Below are positions 32,525 to 43,164 of a stretch of DNA of 64,000 nt, piece by piece. How positions within the stretch are numbered: position 1 is the stretch's first letter; every line of letters starts with the position of its first letter. This DNA comes from Odontocerum albicorne. Lineage: Eukaryota > Arthropoda > Insecta > Trichoptera > Odontoceridae. The DNA lies in the NCBI GenBank assembly GCA_949825065.1, contig OX463864.1, positions 15,327,327-15,391,326 on the forward strand, given 5' to 3'. Under the pieces are notes generated by a model, which worked only from the letters and a program-made list of their open reading frames with translations, searched no databases and had not been told where the DNA came from. The position numbers and the translations under genes are program-made.

Positions 32525-32780
32525 TATTTATATTCAACACAAAATTATAGGAACTTGCTTAAAAACTTTTTTTTTAAATAAAAACTACTCGCATGAAACA
32601 ATTTAATACTCACATGAATATTTGTACTAAATATTATCGCGACCCCCACGAGAAATCCCGCGGCCCCCAATTTGGGAAGCACTGCTCTAGGCCACAGAAT
32701 TAGGAGCTAAAAATAATATTTTGTCATTTACAAAGCTTCGATTTAAAAAAAATTGAATTTATTACATTGCTATAGTAAAC

Positions 32781-33067
32781 CGGTGGTTCCCAAAAATTTT
32801 CGGTTTACGGCGCCTTTAGTGTATCAGGATTTTTTCACGGCATCCAAATCAGAACATACCTAACAGTGGCACTTATGTTGGTTGGTGCGGTTAGATTAGT
32901 AAGGTTAAAAAATAAATGAAAAATTAATAGTGTGCATTGTATCCGTTAGATGTCGCTTCCCATCATAACATCAGCACATCGATAGTCCGATTAAAAAACC
33001 ACGTAAGTTCTGTGAAAATATTGGAATATTCCGCGACGTTCTTGTAAACCAGTTTGGGAACCACTAC
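32781..33067. mobile_element. hAT-like MITE
   Basis: The left end cggtggttcccaaa and right end tttgggaaccactac are inverted repeats of common hAT type. The flanking 8 bp tagtaaac and ctgtaaac agree at six positions, so the target duplication has decayed or is mis-set by a base or two. About 287 bp and non-coding. Confidence 0.65.
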
Positions 33068-33254
33068 TGTAAACAATATTGTAGTGAATATGTCGAAACT
33101 TATGACTAAAAAAAACTGAAAACATTTTTCTTATAATAGTTTTTTTTTTGTGAAGTGAAACAGATTAAAGTTATTAGTAAAACGTTTTATTTTAACTCAT
33201 TGAAGGCGGCTATGATTTTTTTAAATATGTGACTCACAGCGGGGCATGAAAATA

Positions 33255-33395
33255 ACAATTATTCAAACTAAAGTATGTCAGTAAATCTCGAGTACGCCAG
33301 TAGAACAATTATTCAAACTAAAGTATGTCAGTAAATCTCGAGTACGCTAGTAGAACAATTATTCAAACTTAAGTACGTAAGTAAATCTCAAACTG
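33255..33395. repeat. 50-bp tandem repeat, 2.8 copies
   Basis: acaattattcaaact starts at 33255, 33305 and 33355. The first two units differ by one base (cgccag or cgctag); the third is more diverged. Confidence 0.9.
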
Positions 33396-34210
33396 TGGAG
33401 CGCGTATCAATAAAACAAAAATTGTTTATATCAACATTATTATAATGAAAAAATATGTGTAGATAATGTGATTAAACTGTTTTAAGAATTAACGGTTCCA
33501 TATTTTTGTTATTGTATAAATATATCAAAATATACCAATCTTTGTGACCCACAATCATTCTCAATTTTCCGATAAAGTATTTGTAGAATATATTTTTCAA
33601 CATTTCCAAAATACAAATATCAATCAATGGTCAACCTAAATCTCAACAGATGTTACATAGTGCACTCTGAGATTAGGCTGCAAGTCATATACGAGTAATC
33701 TACGAAATTAGATTAAGAAAATGAATCTCAATCTATCTCAACTATGGCAACTTTTTGTTCGACAGTTCTGAAACAAGTTTTCTGCTGTTAGCCTACAGTA
33801 GCCAATATAATATAATATACGTGAACACAAAAAAAGGCTATACAGTTTGAGATTTCACGGATGCAGATAAGATAACCTAAGTGTGTTTCATATCTTATTG
33901 ATATATTTGACATGTTTATGGGCGTTTGGATTATGGTTTTAAATTCTTATTTTGTTTTAGTTCTTCATAAACTGTGTCAACATACTTTTGGATGATTCGC
34001 TTTGTTCCTTGGTGCATCATACTTCTGGAACCGGTGTTTCTTCATTTTTATACAGCAAACTATATGCTTCCAAACATTTTTTTATTTGAAATAATTCTCA
34101 ACTAAGTAAAAAGATATGATTTTTAAAAATCTGATTACGCGCGTGAAATGTGCGGTATTACGTGTAAGTTTCGCGCGAAAACGCCGGTTGCCCTATTGTA
34201 AAGCTTAAAC
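33396..34210. other. A+T-rich DNA, probably including the 3' flank of piggyBac element 3
   Basis: No open frame of note. Because the errantivirus-like element at 34215-41100 inserted just past the stop codon of the piggyBac transposase at 41103, the 3' non-coding end of that transposon should continue leftward from 34214. I did not find a clear TTAA terminus. Confidence 0.45.
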
Positions 34211-34214
34211 ATTT

Positions 34215-34814
34215 TGTTATGGCCTTTTGTAACGAAAACACTTTTAGAATTTCAACGTGTAGTTTTATTTGTATAAAGGTTGAATTACATTTGAAGTATA
34301 ATATTAACAGTATTATAATAAGGATGATGTTAATATCTTAGCGGCTTTAAGAATAATGATGCTGCCTCAGATATGACGTCTTATTTAAAGCAAAGATAAT
34401 TATTCCACGACCCTTCAATAGATTAGAGAGGAATGCGTAGAGTATGTTATCCTGTCAAATCAATATCAGTGATTTATATCTCGTCGCAGCTTCTCCCATT
34501 TAGTGATATTAAATCATTATTGAATTTGGGGAGATAAGCGCCAGCGAGATAGCAAACTTAAAAATAAAACATCGAGTAGGTCGACACTAAAGTAATAACG
34601 CTAAATCTAGTACATGATAAGCTTGACAAGGGTATAATATAACTTATAATATTTATTTGAATGTGGATAAGATAACACCGGTTTTGGTGATTATACCGTG
34701 TTACAGATAATGATATTTATAGGTTCTTAGATAAGTGGTACATTGGTTTAATATATTGAGGGTGAATGAGATAAGAAGATAAAATTAACATGCACTCGCA
34801 GTAGATACATGACA
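34215..34814 (-). repeat. Errantivirus-like 3' LTR
   Basis: 600 bp; pairs with 40501-41100. Differences are single substitutions (for example gctgcc or gttgcc). On the minus strand the purine run aaggagggagg at 34815-34825 precedes it as a polypurine tract. Confidence 0.9.
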
Positions 34815-34850
34815 CCTCCCTCCTTAATGATAAGAGTCGTCCTCGACTTA

Positions 34851-36290
34851 TCAACATACCGTATTTCCGAGTCTCGAACTCCTTCTAGGAGTTTGATTGA
34901 TAGGGATTTCAATATCCACTTCATTAATATTAGGCACTTTACATACATTAAAACAATTGATCATGTTACTGCAGCAACGTCTACAATTGTTGCTCGAATT
35001 GGTTCTTTTTGACATATAATATTGATATAGTCTATAGAATACATATAAGACAACTAAATTGACTATGCTCATAAATGTAGATGAAACATATGAATTATTT
35101 ATTATAGTTTTAATTGTGCTGCTATGTTGATTAATGTCATTGTAAATTTTGTCTAATTTATGACTTGCTAAATTTAAGTCATCTTTGTTTAAATTATACA
35201 TTTTTGGTTGAATATTTGGAAGAGGTAGAAGGGTTGTTTTATTATCATATTTACAACAATTATCTTCTAGTAAGTTAAAATTAGGTAAAATAGATTTTGA
35301 CAAAAACATGTTTTTAAAGTCGATCTTATTATCTAATACAGAGTAAGTTATAGTTGTACTTGTATAAATCTTACAACTATTAGAGAGTGATATAATTCCT
35401 AAATTATCTAATAATATGTCTGTAGGATCTGTCATATTACATTTAATTGTAACCATAGTAGGTTTTAATAAGGACAAAGATCCATTGATTTTTGTTAGTT
35501 AATTTATGCCAGATTTCATTGATTTGATTTGCTATTCTGATATCACAATTAACTGGAATCTCAACATTTCCTTGTAGTAAATCCGTTTCACATGTTGGAT
35601 TTAAATGAACAGAGTAAAAGGGGTTATTTGTTTTACATATTAAGTGTAGTGCATCAAGGTTTTGACATGATTCTAGATTATTTAATATGGTATAATATAT
35701 TTTATTTTCTGAGACTGCCAGGTAATTCATATTGGGTAATATGAACATAAAATGATTGTCTTGGCGTCTAATTGGCAAAGATATTGGTGTATATAAATTG
35801 TAACTTACATGATTAGTTAATGGTATAGAGATAACAAATATTATTCTTATATTTAGAAAATTACATTTTATCTTAATTAATGACAATAATTGATGTACAT
35901 TTTCTAAGTTTACGGGTACAGGAAAAGATGTTGGACTTGGAAGATATTGTATTGATTTTGTTAGTTATGTTACTAATTGATTCGGAGTGATAACAAATGG
36001 ATGAAGTATATTTGATTTAACGAATAGAATTGTGTCGATTAGTGTTGAATATTTATTTTGCATATCTGTTGTTAGTAATGTCAACAATGCTAGATGTTTT
36101 TCGATATCAATTTTGACTTGTATGTTAAATATATGTTTATTTAGGTTAGAAGAGTACTTTTGTAATTGATTGAAATTTTGATTAAATATTTCTTCGTTTT
36201 TGTTTAAATTAGAAAGGGTATTAATAAAATTTGAAATAGTACTTTTGACTATTTGAGTTTGTTGTTCGTAATAGAGTCTGGAGGATGTAG
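34851..36290 (-). pseudogene. Errantivirus-like envelope gene, broken
   Basis: The minus strand carries an envelope-type protein in pieces. There is a helical region rich in N, Q and K at about 36290-35960, then an open frame 35886-35443 and another 35477-34851 overlapping in a different frame. Near the C-terminus a hydrophobic span of about 22 residues (VNLVVLYVFYRLYQYY) is the likely membrane anchor, followed by a cysteine cluster and a short cytoplasmic tail, as in insect errantivirus Env. At least one in-frame stop and one frameshift interrupt it. A second partial copy at 55345-55983 lacks one base at the frameshift point. Not functional as it stands. Confidence 0.75.
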
Positions 36291-36305
36291 AGATTTATGT
36301 CAAAT

Positions 36306-36479
36306 TTAAGTTTGTATGTGAAAATTGTGATTGTACTTCTTTCCATTGAAGCATAATTCGAGTTTGACGATGCCTAGAGTTCGATTTCCATCTGGTGAAT
36401 TATTAACACCTTTAAGATATACAATATTACTTTCGTCGACAGGGACGTCTCCTTGAATGGACGAGAGTTTTATTAATGA
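36306..36479 (-). pseudogene. gypsy-type protease fragment
   Basis: About 58 codons (SSIQGDVPVDES, then TLGIVKLELCFNG) resemble the middle of a gypsy/errantivirus protease domain, just after the catalytic motif. The right side is cut by the BEL LTR at 36480. The left side runs directly into the env region, so most of pol was deleted. Confidence 0.5.
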
Positions 36480-37227
36480 TGTACCGGACAGGTACAAAGA
36501 CTGTACGATAGGTTGTTGGTCGCCGCACAATCTCGAAGAATTCAGGTCGCGCTTAAAAATCGTCAATCACCAAAATATTAATTGGTGGCGATTTATTCTG
36601 TTCGCGCTACGCCACTGTCTAGGGGCGGGGCTTGGTCACGGCTCTGGGCGGAGCCTATACGTGGTATCCAAGATGGCCGCTCGAAGTAGCTCCAGTGGTG
36701 TAACGGTGACGATGGTTCCGGAGAAGTGAAGATGGTCTTGGAGAGATTCCTCTGTAGAAGATCGAAGGAGTTCAGGAGAAGTCAAACACAGTTGTAGATT
36801 CGTAGAGAAGTAGTATCGAAGTATATTTTGGTATAGTTTAGGGGTCTATATTAACCGAAAGTTGGTCAGAGTAAGCGCCCGTCAACCGCGAGGTAAACCC
36901 ACGTTCGGGGCTCGGGGGGCCGCTTGGACTGACCGCCTTTTGGCCTAGTCTCGATGGCTCGGCCGCAGCACAATTTCCGCCGCGGTCGCGAGCTCATTCG
37001 GATTCAAATAGACATACATATTACAGTGAATAGCAAACATTTACATATAAAACATATAAGATATAAGAACATTACAATGACATGATACATATTATAGAAT
37101 TAAGCAATGTCTTTTCACATATACGTATACAAATATAAGGGCAAATTGGCCTCCAGATCTACACACAACATTGTCTGTCTCATCATACCACATACACACG
37201 CAAGGGTGACGGCATACGTCCGATACA
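36480..37227 (-). repeat. BEL LTR (single), defective copy
   Basis: Starts TGTACCGGACAGGTACAAAG and ends CGATACA, like the intact BEL LTR but 748 bp and clearly diverged inside. The word gagagattcctctgtag is shared. A purine run lies just outside on the minus strand (gaggggag). Confidence 0.8.
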
Positions 37228-37499
37228 CTCCCCTCGATGTTGCCTCCGTATAGTCATCCTCGGAGCAACATCTAAATGGGCAAGGACGTGTGCGTTGTCA
37301 CCTCGCAGAGGTTACTATCCTCCCGGCGTGGTCTCCCGGTCTCGTGGTAGGGCGCCAGCCGTGATCGTCGCCTTGTTTATCCGTGTATGTGGTACGCCAA
37401 ATTCTTGGCAGGTGTGTAGATCTGTCTGCTTGGTGCGCAAGTCAGTCATTGACTTGCGCGATGTCCTGTGCTGGGGGAAGGTGAGGCGTGCATCCTCTG

Positions 37500-38330
37500 G
37501 ATGCGATGCGCCCGGCCTCCGTGTGTCCCTGGTCCAGTGGTGAGTCGTCTTGTCTTCCTCTTCGCGCTCGGATGTCCCGCCTTCTCACGATGATGCTTTG
37601 ACAACAGCCTCGTATACGGGTGATCGCCCCCAATATAGCTGGGGCAATCACACTCGTGTACGAGCCCTCCGGGGTCATCGGGCGGGCGCTTGTCCGTTAG
37701 CACAAATCTTTCGCCGATTTGTGCGATGTATTGCGCAGCATCCAGCGGGGAGGGGTCGGGCGCGTATCCCTGGCCCTGCGGTAAGTCGCCTTGTCCTCCT
37801 GAATGCGCCGCCTCTGACCGCTCGACATCCACCGGTTGGCGATCTGCATGATGGTCCATGCCAGCCCCACACATTCTTGGCGTTGCGACGACGTCATCCC
37901 TTTTGGTGCGATGGATCGACGCAGGTCGCGCATTGTCGTTGCGCCTCGCCGTATCCTGGCACCTTGGCCCGTCTTCGGCGCGCCGCTCGTCCTGTGGCGA
38001 CGCGTTCCCCTTTTCCGGTATTGCACGAGCCAACTTATGCAATGTCGGTTTGCGCCAGTGACACCCACATGTGTCGCTTTCGCTTCTACTGGGCCGCTGT
38101 CCGGCGTTAGCCGTAACCTTTCGGCCAGCAACTTCCCAGGCTCGTGCGGTGTATCCGCCACCAAGCCCGGCGAGCAGTGTCGCGCCGCCTCTCCGTTTGC
38201 GGACGTCTCGCACTTTCTTGGCGTGGCGACGACGTCATCCTTCTCAGCGTGATGTGTCGACGAGGGTTGCGCGTTTTCTCCGCGCCTCTCTGCATCCGGG
38301 CTCATCCGCTGATTCTCGTCGCGCCGCTAT
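37500..38330 (-). pseudogene. Scrambled BEL pol remnants
   Basis: Part of the integrase zinc-finger region is visible around 37560-37720; it matches 14410-14530 of the intact BEL, including cctcgtatacgggtg. Beyond it, a block containing cgacgacgtcatcc is present twice, near 37890 and 38230. RT, RNase H and the integrase core are gone. Several overlapping open frames here are shadows of G+C-rich sequence. Confidence 0.6.
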
Positions 38331-40258
38331 TCTTGCGGCAACGCGTTGTCGCCCTTTCCTCGTTTTGAGCGACGTTTCTTGGACATTTGGGCTTTCTTTG
38401 CCCGGCATCCTGCGTCCGTTCCCAGTGTCGCGAACTTTAGCGCCCCGACCGTGCCCTCCTTCATGCTTGTCTGTCCTTCCGTGGGTGGGTGCCTCCCCCC
38501 GTGGGTAACCCACCCCAGTGCGTTGCGGGAGGTAACGCATCCATCCGTATGCCCTCGTACCTCTTGCGATACGATTAGGTGCGCGTTGTCTTGGCCGATG
38601 ATCATTTCGGGCCTGATCTCTCGCACCGGCTCTGGGCTGGCGTATGGGGCTTGAACGAGCTGCCTAGGGGGGTCCAATCTCTCCATCGTATACCCTGATA
38701 CGCTGTGTGTTACCCCGGTCCATCGTCCTCTCATCTGGACCGTGATCCGTCGCGACGTCTTGTCTGTGGCGCCCATCCGTCTTGGGCCGTCTATCCGAAC
38801 GCCACAAACGGGACCTTCAGCGCCAATCCTGTCTGCCACGGCTGCGTCGATCAGGGTCACTGCTGACCCTTCGTCCAGGAGAGCGTGCACCTCCAGTTGC
38901 CCTCGCGGTCCTGACACCGTCACGGGTACGACTTTCAACAGTACCGGTGACGGGTCCGATGTGCAAATGGTGGCGACTGTATGCGTTGCTGCTGGGCCGG
39001 CTCCGGTTCTTTCCTGATGCAGGGTACGGTGGTGCGGTCGTCGGCAACTACCCACGCCGCATCGCTGCTTCCTGCAGTCAACAGCCAGGTGCTTGGACTC
39101 TAGGCAGTTGGGGCATACTCCCAACGCCTTTCTGCACTCCCAGCGCTCGTCCACGCTCTTTTCTCGGTAGGTTGGACACGTCGATAGCTTGTGCTCGTCG
39201 TGACATAGCGCACATCTTGCGCCATTGCGACCGAGCCTCTCTGTCGACTGGGGCAGCGCGTTGCCTTCCCGTCGGGGTTTCTGCGCTCTTAAGGACGCCT
39301 GCGTGTCTATTGCTCCGGCATGGGTGGCCGTGTTGCCTATTTCCATCATCCAGGTGGCTGGGTCGTTCACGGTGGCTTTCGGTCGTCCGACCCGTGACTG
39401 GACCCACGCGAACTGGATGCTCAAGGGTAACTTGGCCACCATCTCTGTCAGGAGTTGCGGTGACGTGAGGTATTGTCCTTCCACACCTTTGACCGTAGCG
39501 ACAGCATTGCGAATTGCGATCGCGAACTCCACGATGGCTTCCATGTAGTTGCTGTCGGTCAGGCGTGGCAGTCGCCGCACTCTGTCCAGCATCGTGGCCA
39601 CGATCACCTCCGGGTGGCCAAAACGCATCTCTAAGGTGCGGATGATTTCCCCCACGCTCCTCGGGTCCACCAACAGAGCGGACACCACCTCTCGTGCGCG
39701 CCCCTTCAGGGCACGCTGCAGCCGGAGAATGTTCTCCGCTTCGGCTAGTCCACACAACTTTGTGGACTGGTCATACTGTGCCTTGAAGGCAGGCCACTCG
39801 AAGGGTTCCGCAGCGAAAACCGGCAGGTCCTTGGCTCCAGTCTGGCGTGCAATGAGAGCGGTCATCCTCGCACCATCTTCACTGGCTGGCGCCTTCGGGC
39901 TCCCATTCCCCTGTGCGCATCGAATGAACTCTTTCATCATGGCTACCATCTGTGCCATGGGGTCCTGCTGTCTGTCTACCCACTCCTCGGTGAGTCGCCT
40001 GGGGTCGGCTGCCGGAACGTCATCGGGGATGTGTTCCGCTGATGGTCCCGGAACGGCTTCAGCCGTTGTAGTCGCTCGTTGCAGCTCTCTCCTGAGTGCG
40101 GCAACCCTCCGCTTCTCGTCGCGGACCTCCTTCCGTAGCCTCCTGACCGTGTCCTCTGTGTCAGCGCCCGAAGACGCCACTGAGTCGGCGACTGAGGTAC
40201 GGTCGCTCTCAGCTCTCGCTGCCTTAGCGGGAGCCTTTCCGGAACGCAGAGAAGGCAT
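38327..40258 (-). CDS. BEL gag-protease, 643 aa, truncated polyprotein
   Basis: Starts MPSLRSGKAPAK, very like the intact BEL ORF. It carries the coiled-coil N-terminus, the BEL Gag domain (WPAFKAQYDQSTKLCG), the Cys/His knuckles (CALCHDEHKLSTC and CPNCLESKH) and the protease with LLDEGSAVTL. The frame continues to VTSRNALGWVTHGG and then into an unrelated basic tail of about 40 residues before a stop. RT and the rest are lost, so it could make Gag-like protein but not reverse transcribe. Confidence 0.82.
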   Translation of the reverse strand: MPSLRSGKAPAKAARAESDRTSVADSVASSGADTEDTVRRLRKEVRDEKRRVAALRRELQRATTTAEAVPGPSAEHIPDDVPAADPRRLTEEWVDRQQDPMAQMVAMMKEFIRCAQGNGSPKAPASEDGARMTALIARQTGAKDLPVFAAEPFEWPAFKAQYDQSTKLCGLAEAENILRLQRALKGRAREVVSALLVDPRSVGEIIRTLEMRFGHPEVIVATMLDRVRRLPRLTDSNYMEAIVEFAIAIRNAVATVKGVEGQYLTSPQLLTEMVAKLPLSIQFAWVQSRVGRPKATVNDPATWMMEIGNTATHAGAIDTQASLRAQKPRREGNALPQSTERLGRNGARCALCHDEHKLSTCPTYREKSVDERWECRKALGVCPNCLESKHLAVDCRKQRCGVGSCRRPHHRTLHQERTGAGPAATHTVATICTSDPSPVLLKVVPVTVSGPRGQLEVHALLDEGSAVTLIDAAVADRIGAEGPVCGVRIDGPRRMGATDKTSRRITVQMRGRWTGVTHSVSGYTMERLDPPRQLVQAPYASPEPVREIRPEMIIGQDNAHLIVSQEVRGHTDGCVTSRNALGWVTHGGRHPPTEGQTSMKEGTVGALKFATLGTDAGCRAKKAQMSKKRRSKRGKGDNALPQE

Positions 40259-40472
40259 GATCGCGTCAGTGGCTGGTGATGGTGATGATCCTCAGGTGAC
40301 GGCGATATCCCAAGATTATATCTTATATCTAAAGATTATATCGAAATATGTTTCGACTTGGCTTGTTTCGATTATATAAGTATATAATATTTCCAGTAAT
40401 TCGCGCTGTTAGTTTCGCGATTTCACGTAGGTCCTTTTTCGATGAAAATTATTTCAATAGGTCGAAAAGGAT

Positions 40473-40490
40473 ATCCCGCTTCTGACACCA
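40473..40490 (-). promoter_or_regulatory. Errantivirus-like primer-binding site
   Basis: On the minus strand, TGGTGTCAGAAGCGGGAT lies ten bases after the 5' LTR. It would pair with a tRNA ending in CTGACACCA, probably a tRNA-Leu by memory. Confidence 0.6.
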
Positions 40491-40500
40491 ATTTATTTTC

Positions 40501-41100
40501 TGTTATGGCCTTTTGTAACGAAAACACTTTTAGAATTTCGACGTGTAGTTTTATTTGTATAAAGGTTGAATTACATTTGAAGTATAATATTAACAGTATT
40601 ATAATAAGGATGATGTTAATATCTTAGCGGCTTTAAGAATAATGATGTTGCCTCAGATATGACGTCTTATTTAAAGCAAAGATAACTATTCCACGACCCT
40701 TCAATAGATTAGAGAGGAATGCGTAGAGTATGTTATCCTGTCAAATCAATATCAGTGATTTATATCTCGTCGCAGCTTCTCCCATTTAGTGATATTAAAT
40801 CATTATTGAATTTGGGGAAATAAGCGCCAGCGAGATAGCAAACTTAAAAATAAAACATCGAGTAGGTCGACACTAAAGTAAAAACGCTAAATCTAGTACA
40901 TGATAAGCTTGACAAGGGTATAATATAACTTATAATATTTATTTGAATGTGGATAAGATAACACCGGTTTTGGTGATTATACCGTGTTACAGATAATGAT
41001 ATTTATAGGTTCTTAGATAAGTGGTACATTGGTTTAATATATTGAGGGTGAATGAGATAAGAAGATAAAATTAACATGCACTCGCAGTAGATACATGACA
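40501..41100 (-). repeat. Errantivirus-like 5' LTR
   Basis: 600 bp, 595 identical to 34215-34814 by my count. ATTT follows it as the target duplication. Confidence 0.9.
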
Positions 41101-41102
41101 AT

Positions 41103-42515
41103 TTAATATTTTTTCTTTGTGTGATATGTTTGGAAAGATTCACCAACATGAAGCGGAATTTTACATTGTTTACACATGAACGCACTCGGTTTTCGTATTT
41201 TAAGTTTTGCACAAACTCGACAATTACGTCTCACTAAGGTTTTAGTTTTCTCACTAGTTATTTTAACCAATTCGTGATCTTTTATAATGCCAGACAGTCT
41301 ATCATTTGGGTCAAAAGTAGGAGCTCTCGCCGTGGCAGAAGTAGAAGGTTTTTGTGCGCCTGGTGAGGACGGCGTGGCTGGTTCAGAAAAACTATCATTA
41401 AGCCAGGTCTCTGCAACTTGTAGCAAAAAGTCGTGGAAGTGAATGTTATTTGTTATGTTAAGTTTTTTAAAAATTTGGAACGCATTGAAAATTCCACAGT
41501 TTATAAGGTATAAAGATGCATCTTGGTTTTTTGATGGGCAACCCTGTTTTCCTGTCAATTTTGCCAGTATCCACTATTTCCGCCTGATGTATGGTGGAAA
41601 TCATCCGTACGTCTCTCTTCTTGTTTGTCTTCCACATTTGCACGAGAACATCCCCTTTTCGTCTATATGTGATTTCCTGGACTTTTAGGCGTATGTTTTT
41701 GAGTATTAAAGGTATGCCACGATTTTTTCTTATTGTGCCGCAGATTCTGGTTTTTAAGTTCATTAGATAATTAGCTAAACGTACGCTGTTATAATAATTA
41801 TCAGCGTATACATTATACCATTTATTCAGGTATGGTCCCAATAATTTGGTTATTGTTGTATCTAACGCGGCACTTATACCTGAATATAGTTTAAAATTAC
41901 AGATATATACACTTTTTGATTCGCAGATCATCCTATTTAAAATTCCATATTTTATTATTTTCATAGGATTATATACTCGACATTTTAGGCGGCCTCTCCA
42001 CGGCATCATTCCTTCGTCTAGAGATAGATTTTGGTTCGGTTGATAAACTTCCTGGAATTTCTTTGTAAAATAGTCGATTATCCATTGAATTTTTATAAGA
42101 CGGTCTGTACTTGCGGTCGAAATTTCGTCGTTATTGGAGAAGTGGAGATAACATAAAATTTGTTTGAATCTATCGCGGCTCATTGTCTTTCTAAAATATG
42201 GGGTTTCTATTCGAGGATTCGTAGACCAATAATCGCCAATGGTATTCTTCCGGACTATCGCCATTATCAAAACTAAGCCAAACCATTTTTTCAATTCTTG
42301 GATAGTTACGTCTTTCCATTTCCGTGCGTGAGCTGACCTCGGATGGTTGTGATGATTTTTTTCCCGGTAAAAATTTGTTTCCTTGGCTATCGTGTTAAAC
42401 AAATCATCTCCTACGAATAACGACGTAACATCCCCTACACTTGATTGGTTTTCAGGTAAAACCTTTAAACCCGGCACACCTTCGAAATCAGGCAGATTCC
42501 TAGGTGGATCAAATT
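41103..42515 (-). pseudogene. piggyBac transposase 3, third catalytic Asp lost
   Basis: A 336-codon frame from 42477, extendable to about 42515, has PGLKVLPEN, KWKDVTIQELKKWFG and TMSRDRFKQILCYLHFS. It has the first catalytic Asp in LSLDEGMMPWRG (near 42015) and the second in VYADNYYNS (near 41805). At IKKPRC (near 41520) it shifts frame straight into INCGIFNAFQIFKKLN, so about 40 codons with the usual GVD motif are gone. The C-terminal zinc domain follows (CRVCAKLK, CKQCKIPLHV, C-terminal H) to a stop at 41103. The N-terminus is cut at 42515 by gypsy sequence. The errantivirus-like LTR inserted immediately after the stop. Confidence 0.87.
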
Positions 42516-43164
42516 ATGACAAAATAACATGATTAACTAAAGTGGTACGACCCAAACCTATCTTTTCAAAAGCGATACTGTCAAACTTGTTGACCATTAG
42601 GAACAATTGCTGTGCCTGTCGAGGGGATAGATCCCCGGCGGAGGTTAAACACGAAGGTCTCTGAGGTCCGGAGGCAACTGCCGATAAGGAAGAGGACCTC
42701 GACTCGTTTAAGAACCTACTCGAATGAGGAAACAATTTCGGCGTAAGCCCGGAACGCTTAAAAAAAGGAATACCGAGTACTAAGCAAGCGTCCAAAGAAG
42801 GAACTACATGGAATTCCACCAACACAGTTTGTTGGTGGTCATAATGTAAGGGCAACTGGATAGTACCCAGCACCCGATGTCCCTGACTATCAGCCGTGTG
42901 AACAACTCCCTCAGTAGATCGCATAATAAACCGTAAGCCCCTAAAATCCTTATACAAATTACCCCCTATTACGTTAATTGCTGCCCCTGAATCTAGCAAC
43001 GCCCTAAATGGTGAGCCCTGAATTTCACAATGAAGATAGGGTCTCTCATCCCTTGCATTTGAAATTTCTATGGCACTAAGGTTAGGGCTTTTATTTCTTA
43101 ATTCTATTGTTTTTGACCAACCCCCTAGTTCCAAATTACCTTTACTGGGTTGGTCCCCTATCTG
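42514..43164 (-). pseudogene. gypsy pol fragment (protease, start of RT linker)
   Basis: The frame contains an aspartic protease with ALLDSGAAINVIG (near 42990) and a following VLGTIQLPL and LGIPF, normal for gypsy proteases. It ends in KIGLGRTTLVNHVILS, the linker before RT, and is then truncated at the piggyBac junction near 42514. It lies in the -1 frame relative to gag and overlaps the end of gag, so it would be expressed by frameshifting. Confidence 0.8.

Larger units (their letters stand above)
31375..32684. mobile_element. Outer hAT element, 8-bp target duplication
   Basis: The ends cagtgctccccaatt and, reversed, cagtgcttcccaaatt are hAT-type termini. The target duplication ctctaggc is perfect at 31367-31374 and 32685-32692. 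The element contains a second hAT (31516-32524); without it the outer copy is only about 0.3 kb and non-autonomous. Confidence 0.9.
36480..40300 (-). mobile_element. Defective BEL/Pao element nested in the errantivirus-like element
   Basis: It has one LTR (36480-37227), scrambled pol remnants (37500-38330) and an open gag-protease frame (38327-40258), all on the minus strand. It is related to but distinct from the BEL at 12313-20234. No second LTR is found near its right end, which is placed only roughly at 40300, so that side was lost by deletion or recombination. Confidence 0.75.
34215..41100 (-). mobile_element. Errantivirus-like (gypsy) element, defective
   Basis: Two 600-bp LTRs (34215-34814 and 40501-41100) start TGTTATGG and end ATGACA and differ at five positions by my count. 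The 4-bp target duplication ATTT is at 34211-34214 and 41101-41104. A primer-binding site and a polypurine tract are in place for the minus strand. Inside are env remnants and a short protease fragment; gag, RT, RNase H and integrase are missing. A BEL-derived segment occupies 36480 to about 40300. The element cannot be autonomous. Confidence 0.88.

Noticed and set aside
31508..32532. Inner hAT transposase as a working gene
   Set aside because: Only the C-terminal part is present, with a stop codon, and the zinc finger and catalytic residues are missing.
37446..38540. Overlapping ORFs on both strands up to 255 codons
   Set aside because: They lie in scrambled G+C-rich BEL pol remnants. Only the integrase zinc-finger scrap is recognisable.
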